This document shows positions 22,431-30,910 of a stretch of 30,910 nucleotides of DNA, piece after piece (positions within the stretch are counted from its first letter, which is position 1; each line of letters opens with the position of its first letter). The position numbers and the translations under genes were made by a program. Source of the DNA: Kuafuiihalomonas phototrophica (GTDB lineage: Bacteria > Myxococcota > Kuafuiibacteriia > Kuafuiibacteriales > Kuafuiibacteriaceae). Under the pieces are notes generated by a model. That model did not search any database and was not told the origin of the DNA. It was given only the letters and a program-made list of their open reading frames with translations. The stretch spans positions 1 through 30,910 of the forward strand of contig DAPKRQ010000265.1 in the NCBI GenBank assembly GCA_031800475.1, read 5' to 3'.

Positions 22431-25400
22431 ATGAGCGACCCCGCCTCCTATGCAGCCGCCGTGGCCGCTGGCCTCAAGGACGTGGCCACCCGATTGATCG
22501 AAGACGCACCCGCGGAAGGGCTGGAGGGGGCTTTGGAATCCCTGCCCCCGGCCGCCGAGCCCTTGCGGGCGATCGCCCCCAAGAAGGCCGTGCTGGTGGC
22601 GCTCTTTCGGGATGCGCTTCGCTTGGTGGACCTGGCCATCCGCGCCGACGGCCGAGCCTCCCCTGCCGAATGGCGGCTGGTGGCGCCGCTGGTCCGGTCC
22701 TTGGGCCGGGCCTTTGCCGCGGAGTTTCCCCAGACCCTCGGAGTCTGGAAGGATGTGTCGCCCGACCAGGCTGGCGCGTTTTTGGATGCACTTCGACAAG
22801 AAGCCAACCTGCCCGGATGGGCCGCGCCGGTGCCGGAGTTGTTGGGTCATTGGCTCTGCCGAGAGGTCGTCGCCCGAGGCGGAGACCCGGCCCTGCTGGA
22901 CGCCTACGAGCGCACGGCCCTCCGGATCGTCGATGACGTGATGGGGCTCGACGGCATCTCCGAGTCCGAGGCGCGCGTTCGGCACGAGCTGCGCCGATTC
23001 ATGTGGCGAGGTGCGGCGGACGGAAAACCGGTGTCGCCGCCCGGAACCGAGCCTGAGGCTCCGATCGACCCCCGCATTCGGGCCTTTTGCGATCCCCGGG
23101 GCCCGGACGTCTTCGCCCCCACGGCCGATGCCCGGTCCGCCTGGGAGCCAGATCCGTTCGACGTGCCGGCCATTCACGCCGAGGCCCGAGAGGTCTTCGC
23201 CACCAGCGTCAGCCGGGTGCTCTCGCGGCCCGAGCACGGACGGGCCCTGGTGGTGCTCGGACAGTCCGGGAGCGGCAAGACGCACCTGATGCGGTCCTTT
23301 CGAGCCCACCTGCACGAGGAGCAGCGGGGCATCGGCTGCATCTTGCAGCTGTCCTCCGGCGCCGACGACTACGCGCGCTACGTGCTGCGGAACCTCTTGC
23401 CGGCCCTGGAGCGGCCCTACGATCCGCCCCTCAATCCCCAAAGCGGCCTGATGCTGCTTTCAAACGCCACGACGACCCACCGTGGCATGCTGCGGCCGGA
23501 CCGGATCGAGACCTTGCGCCAGGCGTCCTTGTCCGAATCGGAGCTCGCCACCCTGGTGGACCAGCTCGCCGAGCGGCTGTCCGACCACTCGAGTCTAGCG
23601 GGTTTCGATCTGGACTCGATCCGCGCGATGCTGCTGCTCCAGCGCCGGGAGCCTTCGCTTCAGCAGAAGGTCGTCTCGTACTTGCGCTGCGAGCCCCAGG
23701 CGGCCGGTCTTCCATCCATTCGATCGGGCGACTCACCACCCGAGCCCGCGGTCATGCTGAGCCAGCTGAGTCGATTGGTCACCGTGACCGGGCTCGGCAC
23801 CCTGTTGATCGTGCTCGACCAGCTCGAGGAGATGTTCAGTTTGGACGACTCCCGGGGCGACTTTCAGCGGGCCATGGCCACGGTGAAGACCCTTCTCGAC
23901 ACGGCGCCCCACACCATGGTGGTGGTCGCCTGCCTCGACGACTTTTGGAACGAGCACCGCAAGGCCCTGGACCCGGCGGTGCTCGAGCGGCTCGAAGCCG
24001 AGCCTCGCCCCGTGCGGTTGGGCTGGTCTCGAAGCCGGAGCGAAGTCGAAGCGATGATTTCCGTGCGCCTCGAGCATCTGTACGAGTCTGCCGGCGTTCG
24101 TTTTCGACCCGACGAGCCTGGATTTCCGTACACGGACGAGCATTTGGACGCGCTCGAAAACCTCCGAACGCGAGACGTGCTGGCTTGGTGCCGGGAGCAC
24201 CACGCCGCCTGTCGGGCCGCGGGCCATTGGGTGGACCCTCCGGCTGTTCGGGCTGGGGTGCCCCAGCCGCCCCACGAGCACGAGCTCGCTCAGCGGTGGA
24301 ACGACTTTCGGACCGACTTCGACGCGCCCCTGCCGTTCGGCGACGACGGCGCCCTGGCCGCTGCCATCGCCGCGGGGCTCGAAGGCCTGGGATGGCGGGC
24401 GCGGGTCGATGGGCGTTTCGTCGAGATCGATGGGCCCGGGGGGTCGCTCTTGGCGGCGATCTGCAACGAAGACGCCCGGACCGACCGGCTCGAGGCCCAG
24501 GTGCGGGCGGTCCGCCAGCGGGCCGGCGATCGAACCTGCGTCCTGGTGCGGGGCACCGATTTCTCTTCCGACCCGCGGCATCCGGTCTACCGCCAGATCG
24601 GCGAGGTCGTGGCCGACGGAGGGCGCCAAGTGGTGGTCACCGACGGCGACGTCCGGGCGATGGCGGCCTATCGGGCTTTCGAGGCCGCCCATGCCGAGCA
24701 TCCCGGGTTCGATCGCTGGGTGGCGCAGATGGATCCGCTGGGGCGGGTGCCGCTCCTCGAAGCGGTGGTCGGTCGCTCCCCGGCGCGGCCGAACTTGCCC
24801 GAAACACCGAAATCCGACCTGGAAACGGCCGGGGCCCCGGCGGCGACGGTGGATCCCGAGCCGGCGCCACTTCGGTCGCCCGCGGCGGCGGACCCGGTCG
24901 AACCCGCGTTCGGTGGTCCTCCGGCGCCGGTCGAGCAGGCAGTGGACGGGCCCCATCGGACTGCGGTCCGGCTCGGCCGGACCCGCGCGCTGCAGCCGGA
25001 GCCGGTCCTGATCGAGCCGGAGGAGCTTGTTCAGCACGCGGCTTTCCTCGCCGCCCCGGGCAGCGGCAAGACGACTCTGGCCCTTCGAGTTCTCGAGCAG
25101 CTGGCCGGTCAGGGCGTGCCGGTCCTGATGGTGGACCGCAAAGGAGACTTGGCCGCCTACGCCGAGCCCGAACGCTGGGCGGGTCTGGACCCGCAGGCGA
25201 AGCAAGCGGCGACCCGCCTGCGAGAGGGGGTCGGTGTTTCCTTGTACACGCCGGGCGAGCCCCGGGGACGCCCGGTCGGCTTTCCGTTGATCCCGAGGGG
25301 GCTGGAAGAGCTGTCGGACCACGAGCGGGCCTTCGTGACCAAGCGGGCGGCGTCGGCCCTTGGCGCCATGCTGGACCTGGGACGGGCCCAGTCCGGTCCG

Positions 25401-26192
25401 ATGCTGACCATCTTGGCGCAAGCCTTGAGGGTGCTCGGCGAGGTATCGGACCACCCGGAGCAACTGGGTCTGCAAGATCTGGTCGGTTTCATCGACTCCC
25501 AGGACCCGAGCCTGGCTCACGCCGTCGGCCGCATCGACATGCGTCACGCCCGCCGGCTGGTCGAGGCCCTGGAAGTCCTTCGGATCCAGCACGGGCACCT
25601 CATGGAGCCGACCGCGCCCTTTTTCGATCCAGAGGCCGCCCTGGGCGACCCTGGACCGGGTCGCACGCCGATATCCATCGTGAGCACCCGGTTCCTGCCC
25701 GACACCGGGGTGGTCGATGCGTGGGTGGCGCGCCTGCTCCTCGAGGTCGGCCGCTGGGCGGCAGGACGGCCGGCCCGGGGCCTACAGGCCGCGGTATTCT
25801 TGGACGAGGCGGACCTCTACTTGCCGGCCCATCGCAAGACGGCCGTCAAGGACGTGGTCATGGACTTTCTGCGGCGGGCCCGGTCGGCCGGAATCGCGGT
25901 ACTGCTCGCCAGCCAAAACCCGGGTGAGTTCGACTACCGGGCCCGGGATCAGGTGGATCATTGGTTTTTGGGTCGTACCTCGGACCTCCGCGACTTGGAT
26001 CGAATGCGTCCGGTCCTTTCGATGGCGCCGACCGACCTGGCTGCGAAGCTCCCCGGGGCTTCTTTGGGCGAGTTCTTCTGGGTGCGCGAGGGGCGGTCCA
26101 CCGAACTGCGCAGCGATCTTTCCTTCGTTCGGGTGGAACGTTTGTCGGATCCCCGAATTCGGGAACTCTCGGTCGCCGAGCCACCGGGCTGA
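22431..26192 (+). CDS. Large fusion of TerB-like region, AAA/STAND-like ATPase and HerA/DUF87-like ATPase
   Basis: The 1253-residue protein holds two P-loop ATPases. Residues about 1-200 are helical with two TerB-like pieces (LVDLAIRADGRASPAEW near 65; IVDDVMGLDGISESEA near 166). ATPase 1 has Walker A GQSGSGKT (277-284) and Walker B LLIVLDQLEE (Asp463), followed by a helical lid. About 635-740 is an alpha/beta region, possibly endonuclease-like but without a clear active site. A Pro/Ala-rich linker (about 790-840) leads to ATPase 2: Walker A APGSGKTT (875-882), LMVDRKGDLAAY, Walker B AVFLDEADLYLP (Asp1125) and LLASQNPGEFDYRARD, as in HerA/VirB4/DUF87 translocases. GGAG lies 7 bases before the ATG. 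No partner genes are adjacent. A DNA-handling or defence role is inferred only. Confidence 0.82.
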   Translation: MSDPASYAAAVAAGLKDVATRLIEDAPAEGLEGALESLPPAAEPLRAIAPKKAVLVALFRDALRLVDLAIRADGRASPAEWRLVAPLVRSLGRAFAAEFPQTLGVWKDVSPDQAGAFLDALRQEANLPGWAAPVPELLGHWLCREVVARGGDPALLDAYERTALRIVDDVMGLDGISESEARVRHELRRFMWRGAADGKPVSPPGTEPEAPIDPRIRAFCDPRGPDVFAPTADARSAWEPDPFDVPAIHAEAREVFATSVSRVLSRPEHGRALVVLGQSGSGKTHLMRSFRAHLHEEQRGIGCILQLSSGADDYARYVLRNLLPALERPYDPPLNPQSGLMLLSNATTTHRGMLRPDRIETLRQASLSESELATLVDQLAERLSDHSSLAGFDLDSIRAMLLLQRREPSLQQKVVSYLRCEPQAAGLPSIRSGDSPPEPAVMLSQLSRLVTVTGLGTLLIVLDQLEEMFSLDDSRGDFQRAMATVKTLLDTAPHTMVVVACLDDFWNEHRKALDPAVLERLEAEPRPVRLGWSRSRSEVEAMISVRLEHLYESAGVRFRPDEPGFPYTDEHLDALENLRTRDVLAWCREHHAACRAAGHWVDPPAVRAGVPQPPHEHELAQRWNDFRTDFDAPLPFGDDGALAAAIAAGLEGLGWRARVDGRFVEIDGPGGSLLAAICNEDARTDRLEAQVRAVRQRAGDRTCVLVRGTDFSSDPRHPVYRQIGEVVADGGRQVVVTDGDVRAMAAYRAFEAAHAEHPGFDRWVAQMDPLGRVPLLEAVVGRSPARPNLPETPKSDLETAGAPAATVDPEPAPLRSPAAADPVEPAFGGPPAPVEQAVDGPHRTAVRLGRTRALQPEPVLIEPEELVQHAAFLAAPGSGKTTLALRVLEQLAGQGVPVLMVDRKGDLAAYAEPERWAGLDPQAKQAATRLREGVGVSLYTPGEPRGRPVGFPLIPRGLEELSDHERAFVTKRAASALGAMLDLGRAQSGPMLTILAQALRVLGEVSDHPEQLGLQDLVGFIDSQDPSLAHAVGRIDMRHARRLVEALEVLRIQHGHLMEPTAPFFDPEAALGDPGPGRTPISIVSTRFLPDTGVVDAWVARLLLEVGRWAAGRPARGLQAAVFLDEADLYLPAHRKTAVKDVVMDFLRRARSAGIAVLLASQNPGEFDYRARDQVDHWFLGRTSDLRDLDRMRPVLSMAPTDLAAKLPGASLGEFFWVREGRSTELRSDLSFVRVERLSDPRIRELSVAEPPG

Positions 26193-26274
26193 AATTCCAC
26201 TGGTGTGTTTCGCTCGAAGTGCGTGCTCCGGGGTGGTGTCCGGACGGGCCGCTCAACAGCGGTGTCGAAACGAT

Positions 26275-27210
26275 TCATCTAGCGACTGTCGACCCGGGCC
26301 GTTCGGGCAGAAAGGTGTGTTCGGCGGCCTGCTGGAACACATCGGTGTGAGCCTGTACCGAGGCCGACAGCGGCTCCGCGTATCCGCCGCCCATCAACAC
26401 CACCGTCGGGATCCGCGACCGGGCCGAGCGGGCGAAGACCATGTCGTTTCGGCGGGCCAGTCCGGCTCGGCTGAGGCGCATGCGACCCAGCTTGTCGGCC
26501 GCCAGGGCGTCGACACCGGCCTGATAGATCACGAGTTCGGGTTCGCTTCGCTCGAAGGCTCGGTCCAGGTGGTAGGCGAGACATCTCAGGTAAGGTCCGT
26601 CCGTCGTGCCGGCTGGCAGCGCGACGTCGCGGTCGCTCCTCGCTTTGCGAAACGGAAAATTGACGCGGCAGTGAAGGGAGAACGTATGAGCATGCGGATC
26701 GTTCGAAAGGAGCGTCGCTGTACCGTCTCCTTGGTGGACGTCCAGGTCGACGATCAGAATGTTCGTGATGTCCCAGTGGGTTCGGGCTCGACGAACCACC
26801 AGCGCGATGTCGTTGAAGACGCAGTAGCCGGAACCGAACGTCCGATGAGCGTGGTGGGTCCCCCCGGCCAGATTTCCGGCGATGCCGGTCTCGGCCATGG
26901 CCGCGTCCAGGGCCGCCAGCGAGCCTCCCATGATCCGCAAGGTGCGCTCCCGAATCTGGTCCGTCCACGGAGTGAGGCCGATCCGCCGCCGCTCGGCCTC
27001 CGACAGCCGACCGGACAAGAAGTCATCCACGAAACCCGGCCCGTGCACGGGGGTCAGGTCGCCCCGTCTCGCCAGCGGAGAGGGGGCGACCCGGACTTGC
27101 GGTGTGTGGGCCAGGGCTTCGGCCACCTTCCGGTAGCGAAGCCGAGGAAAGCGCGCGTCGGTCGAGATGGCGTCGGTGTAGAGCGGGTGGGTGTAGACGG
27201 TCAGCTGCAA
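26275..27210 (-). CDS. Histone-deacetylase-like (HDAC/AcuC superfamily) zinc amidohydrolase
   Basis: The 311-residue protein removes acyl groups from lysines, acetylpolyamines or small molecules. The arginase-deacetylase fold motifs are complete: LAGGTHHAHRTFGSGYCVFND with the catalytic His pair 119-120, ILIVDLDVHQGDGTA with zinc ligands Asp157 and His159, FSLHCRVNFPF, YQAGVDALAAD with zinc ligand Asp234, and VLMGGGYA. The compact size and this motif set resemble class IV (HDAC11-like) bacterial homologues. The start is TTG at 27210, the only start before the first conserved strand. It lies 91 bases after the H-NOX gene on the same strand. Confidence 0.92.
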   Translation of the reverse strand: MQLTVYTHPLYTDAISTDARFPRLRYRKVAEALAHTPQVRVAPSPLARRGDLTPVHGPGFVDDFLSGRLSEAERRRIGLTPWTDQIRERTLRIMGGSLAALDAAMAETGIAGNLAGGTHHAHRTFGSGYCVFNDIALVVRRARTHWDITNILIVDLDVHQGDGTATLLSNDPHAHTFSLHCRVNFPFRKARSDRDVALPAGTTDGPYLRCLAYHLDRAFERSEPELVIYQAGVDALAADKLGRMRLSRAGLARRNDMVFARSARSRIPTVVLMGGGYAEPLSASVQAHTDVFQQAAEHTFLPERPGSTVAR

Positions 27211-27301
27211 GCCCGCCCCGTGGCGTGAAGCGAAGGCGGAAGCAAGCCGTGGCCCGGTGGGCTTTGCAGGAGTCGAGTCGGACCGCGACTTCGTTCGCGG
27301 T

Positions 27302-27847
27302 TCAGACCGCGACCTTCTTTTCGGCCTCCGCCCATTCGACGCGGATCCGGTCCCGGCCCAGCACCTGCACGGTCAGCGACTCGCCAAACATCTTGCCGAG
27401 ACCTCGGACCAGTCCGGCGCACACCTCGACCATGTTTCGCGTGCTCACGTACCGCATGTTGAGGACCTGGTCCGATTCCCACTCGAACTCGAACCGCGGC
27501 GGGTGGGCATTCGCAATGGTGCGGGTCACGCGCTCGTGGGTTCCGTTCATGGATTCGAGGTATTCGCGCACCGAGCTCAGGTTCTTGGTGAGCGACGGGT
27601 AGACCTCGGGGGCGTACACGGTCACCCAGTGCTCGCCGAAGGCGTTGGCGGCCTGCTCGATCGTCAAATTGAGCTTTTCGCATACGGTCGTGATGAGCGC
27701 CATCACTTTCTCGTCGGGAAGGTCGGCTCCGGGGGTGAAGATCTGGGTGGGTCGCCAGCCGTTGTCGGTGAGGACTTCTTTCCAGACAGACTCACCTGCG
27801 ACTTTGACGACCACGTCTTGAAGACAACGAGCGATGGTACCTTTCAT
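27302..27847 (-). CDS. H-NOX (heme NO-binding) domain protein, stand-alone
   Basis: The 181-residue protein begins MKGTIARCLQDVV, characteristic of H-NOX proteins, which bind heme and sense nitric oxide or oxygen. The proximal heme ligand is His104 in MNGTHERV, and the heme-propionate motif YxSxR is at 133-137 (YVSTR). AFGEHWV and FEFEW are family features. Length equals a single H-NOX domain, so it must signal through a separate partner. No histidine kinase or cyclase is adjacent; the nearest same-strand genes are the HD phosphohydrolase upstream and the HDAC-like gene downstream. GAAGAGG just before the ATG supports the start. No distal Tyr (oxygen binding) could be assigned by eye. Confidence 0.88.
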   Translation of the reverse strand: MKGTIARCLQDVVVKVAGESVWKEVLTDNGWRPTQIFTPGADLPDEKVMALITTVCEKLNLTIEQAANAFGEHWVTVYAPEVYPSLTKNLSSVREYLESMNGTHERVTRTIANAHPPRFEFEWESDQVLNMRYVSTRNMVEVCAGLVRGLGKMFGESLTVQVLGRDRIRVEWAEAEKKVAV

Positions 27848-27901
27848 GCCTCTTCACAGTCGGTAGGCGTAGGAGCCCCTTGAGGGGAGTTCGTCTTGGC
27901 T

Positions 27902-29248
27902 TCACCGTTGTCGTCTGCCGCCCAGCGTCAAATTGAGCACCCGCTCGGCCCGATCCGACGCGTCGGGATCGACGTAGACGCGCTTCAAGACCGCGGCTCC
28001 GGCGTAACGGCGGTAGAGCGGAGAGTAGTTGTCGATGGTGAAAGTTCGTCCGTTTTCTTCGACGAAGTACAGATCGGGCTCGCTGGCACCCGGCGGGCGA
28101 CTGGCTCCGAATGAGAAGTACTTCGAGAGTCGACCCTGGACCGTGTGCAGGATCGCCGGAACCTGGGCCTCTTCGAGCCGTTGGTGCAAAAGCTCCAGAT
28201 CTCCGCCGAGCTCCGCGTCCGTTCCGTCTTGAGACAGCCCCTTTTCCTCGGCCAGCATTCGATAGCCGCGCCGCTCGATGATGCGGCGGGCCCACGGGTT
28301 GTCCGATCGCTTGAGGCGAATCTGAAGGAACATGTCATCGCAGTCGAAGTATTGCTCGATGTTCGCCGGAAAGCGCAGTTCGTGGGCAGACTCGGCGAAA
28401 AATCGAGTGAGCATCAACTCGTACCCGATCGGTACGTGGTGGAAGTAGACGCTCATGAACATGTGGTATCGCGACAACAAATAGTCCTCGAACCCGAAGC
28501 TCGCCTTCGCATGCAGGCCCAGGTGCAGGTCGACGCCGCGCTCCACCGTGGTCAGATTCTCGATCAGCCAGTCGCTGTCGTACCGGCCGTACGGTACCCC
28601 GGCGAAGTACGAATCCCGAAGTAGGTAGTCCATCCGGTCCGCGTCGACCTCGGAGCTCACGCACTGGTGGAGCAGGGGCAGCCAGTTTCGGCCCCCGATG
28701 TGGAACGGATTGGCCATGCCCTCGGGCAGGCGGTTCGCGAGCAGCGCGCAGACGTGCTCCGGCTCCACCCCCCGATCGCGAAACCGCCGGCGAAACAGCT
28801 CGGTCAGGTCGGAGTCGACCAGGATCTTCAGTGTGTAGTCCTCGTGGCCGGCCCGCCGGTCCCGAGAGCCGGACATCCATGGGCCCAGCTCCAGCTGCCG
28901 CACCGGAGGCATGAAGCGCTCGGTGGTATGGCTCAGGGGTGCGTGACCCAGATCATGAAACAGGGCGGCCAGGCGGAGGGTGGTGCGCAAGCGCTGCCGC
29001 TCGCCGGCGGTGAGCTCGTAGTCTCGGGTGACCCCGTCGAACATGCGGGCCGCCACGTGGGTCACCCCCAGCCCATGGGCGAAGCGGGTGTGTGTGGCGC
29101 CGGGGAAGGCGAGGTCGGCCAGGCCCAACTGCTTGATCAGCCGCAGCCGCTGGTAGGCCCGGTGGTCTACCAACGCCAGCTCGTCGGCATCGAACCCCAG
29201 GCTTCCGTGGATCGGGTCTCGGATCCGGGCTCCGTGCCGCTTCAGCAT
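27902..29248 (-). CDS. HD-domain phosphohydrolase (SAMHD1/YwfO-like, dNTPase-type)
   Basis: The 448-residue metal-dependent phosphohydrolase starts RIRDPIHGSLGFDADE, followed by QRLRLIKQLGLADLAFPGATHTRFAHGLGV (His58), then the HD pair in AALFHDLGHAPLSH (His98, Asp99) and VDADRMDYLLRDS (Asp202), completing the H...HD...D set. Related proteins hydrolyse dNTPs to deoxynucleosides or act on other nucleotides, some in phage restriction. The C-terminal third is helical and less conserved. It is the first gene of a likely HD/H-NOX/HDAC unit; 54 bases separate it from H-NOX. It is divergent from the metallophosphoesterase gene. Confidence 0.9.
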   Translation of the reverse strand: MLKRHGARIRDPIHGSLGFDADELALVDHRAYQRLRLIKQLGLADLAFPGATHTRFAHGLGVTHVAARMFDGVTRDYELTAGERQRLRTTLRLAALFHDLGHAPLSHTTERFMPPVRQLELGPWMSGSRDRRAGHEDYTLKILVDSDLTELFRRRFRDRGVEPEHVCALLANRLPEGMANPFHIGGRNWLPLLHQCVSSEVDADRMDYLLRDSYFAGVPYGRYDSDWLIENLTTVERGVDLHLGLHAKASFGFEDYLLSRYHMFMSVYFHHVPIGYELMLTRFFAESAHELRFPANIEQYFDCDDMFLQIRLKRSDNPWARRIIERRGYRMLAEEKGLSQDGTDAELGGDLELLHQRLEEAQVPAILHTVQGRLSKYFSFGASRPPGASEPDLYFVEENGRTFTIDNYSPLYRRYAGAAVLKRVYVDPDASDRAERVLNLTLGGRRQR

Positions 29249-29386
29249 GACTTTGCCCGCCCTCCGCTGCGAACACTTCGACCCCTGCGCGTGACACCCA
29301 CACGAAAAAACCCGGCAAGGGGTCTGTTCAGGCGGGGGCGAGATTCGCTAGTTTGGGATCCTTCCCCGACGCGGAGGGGCCACGCC

Positions 29387-30370
29387 ATGGGCAACCGGAC
29401 CGACAGCTTTTCCATCGCCCACATCACCGATGCGCACGTGGCCCCTTTTGGGAAGGCGAACGCAACCCTGAAGCACCTGAGTCTGGCCATCTTCGAGGAC
29501 TTGGTGGAGCAGTGCCGCGAACGGGCGGACCTGGTGCTGTTCGGCGGCGACAACATCGACAACCGCGGCCATGGCGAAGCGGACCTGGAAGCGTTCATGG
29601 ACCTGGCATCGCGGTTGGACACCTGGCGGGTGATTCCGGGCAACCACGAAGCGCCCCGGGAGGGCATCATGACCAAGGACCGCTTCGTGTGGGCGGTCTC
29701 CGGACATGGTCCGCGCCCGGGCCAGACCGATTGGTCCGAAAGCTTCGGCTCGGTGCGGGTCATCGGCCTCGACACGGTGCGGGTCGGACGGCCGGGAGGG
29801 TGGGTGTCGAAGGGCACCCTGAAGTTCTTGGCCAAAGAGATCCGTCAGGCCCCCGAGCCCCATGTGGTCGTGCTCGGTCACCATCCGATCGTCCGTCCCT
29901 GGTCGCCGCACCGCTTGGCGGTGTGGGACGAGGAGTACCTGGTGGCCAACCACGACGCCGTCCGTCGGGTGTTGACCGGATCTGCCAAGGTCCGAGCGTA
30001 CCTGTGTGGCCACCACCACGCGTGCCGGGTTCAGTCGGTGGGTCGCCCTCCGGAGACCGGCTTTCACCAGCTGATGACTGCAGCCCCGGTGTCTTTTCCC
30101 CACGCCGCCCGGATCCTGCACGTCCGGGACGACGGCATCGCCTACGAACCCTTGATGCCGCGGCTGGAAGGGCTGCGGGACATGGGCGCTCGGGCGGTCC
30201 AGACCGGACGCAAGGCCGCCCGCTACCCCCAGCTGGGTGCCCAACGCCCCTTCCTGGCCTATCTGGAAGGCAAGGCCATCGACCGGGAGGGGTTTTTGTC
30301 GGTGCGGCCCCCTTCGCCGTCCGGGGTGGACAGCGTGCCGAAGCCATCCCGGTTGTGGGCGCGGCGCTGA
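29387..30370 (+). CDS. Calcineurin-like metallophosphoesterase
   Basis: The 327-residue protein shows the full metallophosphoesterase motif series: DAH (Asp15, His17), GGDNID (Asp55), GNHE (Asn86, His87), VLGHHP (His165, His166) and CGHHHA (His209-His211), giving two metal sites. It probably hydrolyses a phosphomonoester or diester; the resemblance to Icc/CpdA-type proteins suggests a cyclic or nucleotide diester, but this is not certain. The ATG at 29387 is preceded by GGAGGGG at a good distance. There is no signal peptide. It is followed in the same frame 42 bases later by a partial gene. Confidence 0.92.
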   Translation: MGNRTDSFSIAHITDAHVAPFGKANATLKHLSLAIFEDLVEQCRERADLVLFGGDNIDNRGHGEADLEAFMDLASRLDTWRVIPGNHEAPREGIMTKDRFVWAVSGHGPRPGQTDWSESFGSVRVIGLDTVRVGRPGGWVSKGTLKFLAKEIRQAPEPHVVVLGHHPIVRPWSPHRLAVWDEEYLVANHDAVRRVLTGSAKVRAYLCGHHHACRVQSVGRPPETGFHQLMTAAPVSFPHAARILHVRDDGIAYEPLMPRLEGLRDMGARAVQTGRKAARYPQLGAQRPFLAYLEGKAIDREGFLSVRPPSPSGVDSVPKPSRLWARR

Positions 30371-30412
30371 CCGCTTGACTGCCGGGCTGCGGGCCGCGCT
30401 TCCTCCGGCTCC

Positions 30413-30910
30413 GTGCGCTGGGCCGAGGTGGGTGCGTGGGCCGGTCTCGCTCTCGGTCTGTTCGGCACGGGCTGGTTCGTCGTGCAGGATCGGGGGCCGT
30501 CGCCCGCCCAGTTCGGGCCGGCCATCGACCGGATTCGCCGCGACGCGGCCTCCGGCGACGTGATCTTCTTGCTGCCGCACTGGGCGACCCGTGCTCGGGA
30601 AGGCCTGGGAGACCTGGACGTGCGGGCAGTGCCGGCGCCCTTGCGGGAGGACCTGGAGCTGGCCCGCCGGGCCTGGGTGTTCGCCCTGTTCGGAGCCCAC
30701 CGAGATGCCTTGTCGGACTGGAAGCGAACCGACGCCCGGCTCGCGCTGCACGAGCGCTTCGACGGGGGCATCCATGTCCTCCGCTTCGACCTGCCGGCAC
30801 CGGCCAAGCTTGCGTTCGACTTCGTGCAAGGGCTCGAGTCCGCGCAGGTCTTTCACCGGACCCCGAAGCGGGTCCATCCTTGCGACACCAAGCGCCGGGT
30901 GGGCGGGACC
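30413..30910 (+). CDS. Hypothetical membrane-anchored protein, 3' end cut by the window
   Basis: From GTG 30413 the frame is open to the window edge (166 codons). It begins with a hydrophobic segment (VGAWAGLALGLFGTGWFVV) that may be a signal anchor, followed by a soluble region: DRIRRDAASGDVIFLLPHW, VPAPLREDLELARRAWVFA, FDGGIHVLRFDLPAPAKLAF. The soluble part vaguely resembles the extracytoplasmic region of bacterial membrane glycosyltransferases, but no family is recognised. The start is the first start codon after the in-frame metallophosphoesterase stop, 42 bases upstream. Protein-like composition and codon-position GC bias support it. Confidence 0.6.
   Translation, partial: MRWAEVGAWAGLALGLFGTGWFVVQDRGPSPAQFGPAIDRIRRDAASGDVIFLLPHWATRAREGLGDLDVRAVPAPLREDLELARRAWVFALFGAHRDALSDWKRTDARLALHERFDGGIHVLRFDLPAPAKLAFDFVQGLESAQVFHRTPKRVHPCDTKRRVGGT

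Noticed and set aside
23733..25598. 621-codon minus-strand frame antisense to the two-ATPase gene
   Set aside because: Long antisense frames are expected at this GC content. The product lacks motifs, whereas the plus strand has both Walker A/B sets.
29280..29324. GACCCCT/AGGGGTC inverted repeat in the HD/metallophosphoesterase intergenic region
   Set aside because: The 7-bp arms are separated by over 30 bases, which is easily explained by chance in GC-rich DNA.

Overview
This is a GC-rich, gene-dense bacterial window. It carries diderm features (TonB-dependent receptor, beta-barrel porin, lipoproteins) and a gene mix typical of large-genome deltaproteobacterial or Myxococcota-like organisms: tandem-FHA protein, hybrid histidine kinase, HDAC-like deacetylase, H-NOX protein, bufferin-type RiPP genes, SelO, and many GTG/TTG starts. 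The lineage is inferred from gene content only. I see no rRNA, tRNA, CRISPR array, insertion sequence or integrase.

Layout. (1) 1-2931, minus strand: a tryptophan operon head. A TTGACA promoter and a 25-codon leader peptide with four Trp codons precede an attenuator hairpin, then aroF (DAHP synthase), trpE and trpG (cut by the window edge), with overlapping stops and starts. (2) 3028-8494: mixed housekeeping and envelope genes: an NAD-dependent epimerase-like protein (+), a GH113-like lipoprotein and a coiled-coil protein (-), a dienelactone-hydrolase lipoprotein and a tandem FHA protein (+). (3) 8328-11463: a TonB-dependent receptor (-) whose reading frame runs into the FHA gene, a 550-base gap, and a small glycine-rich RRM protein (+). 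(4) 11607-14135, minus strand: a putative bufferin-type metallophore cluster. It has a DUF692/MNIO maturase (bufB), a DUF2063 partner (bufC) and a Cys-rich precursor (bufA) that appears to carry a lipobox, preceded by a remnant of a DUF6503-like gene. (5) 14246-17743: an OPT-family transporter (+) and the SelO AMPylase (-). (6) 18000-22216: a PAS-PAS hybrid histidine kinase (+), overlapping tail to tail an AlgE-like outer-membrane porin (-), with an orphan ModB-like permease upstream of the porin. (7) 22431-26192: a 1253-residue two-ATPase fusion (TerB-like helices, AAA/STAND-like ATPase, poorly recognisable middle domain, HerA/DUF87-like ATPase). (8) 26275-29248, minus strand: HD phosphohydrolase, H-NOX and HDAC-like deacetylase, in transcription order. 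(9) 29387-30910: a metallophosphoesterase and a partial membrane-anchored protein.

The best-supported new observations are the aro-trp attenuator, the lipobox-bearing bufferin precursor encoded last in its operon, and the double-ATPase fusion protein.
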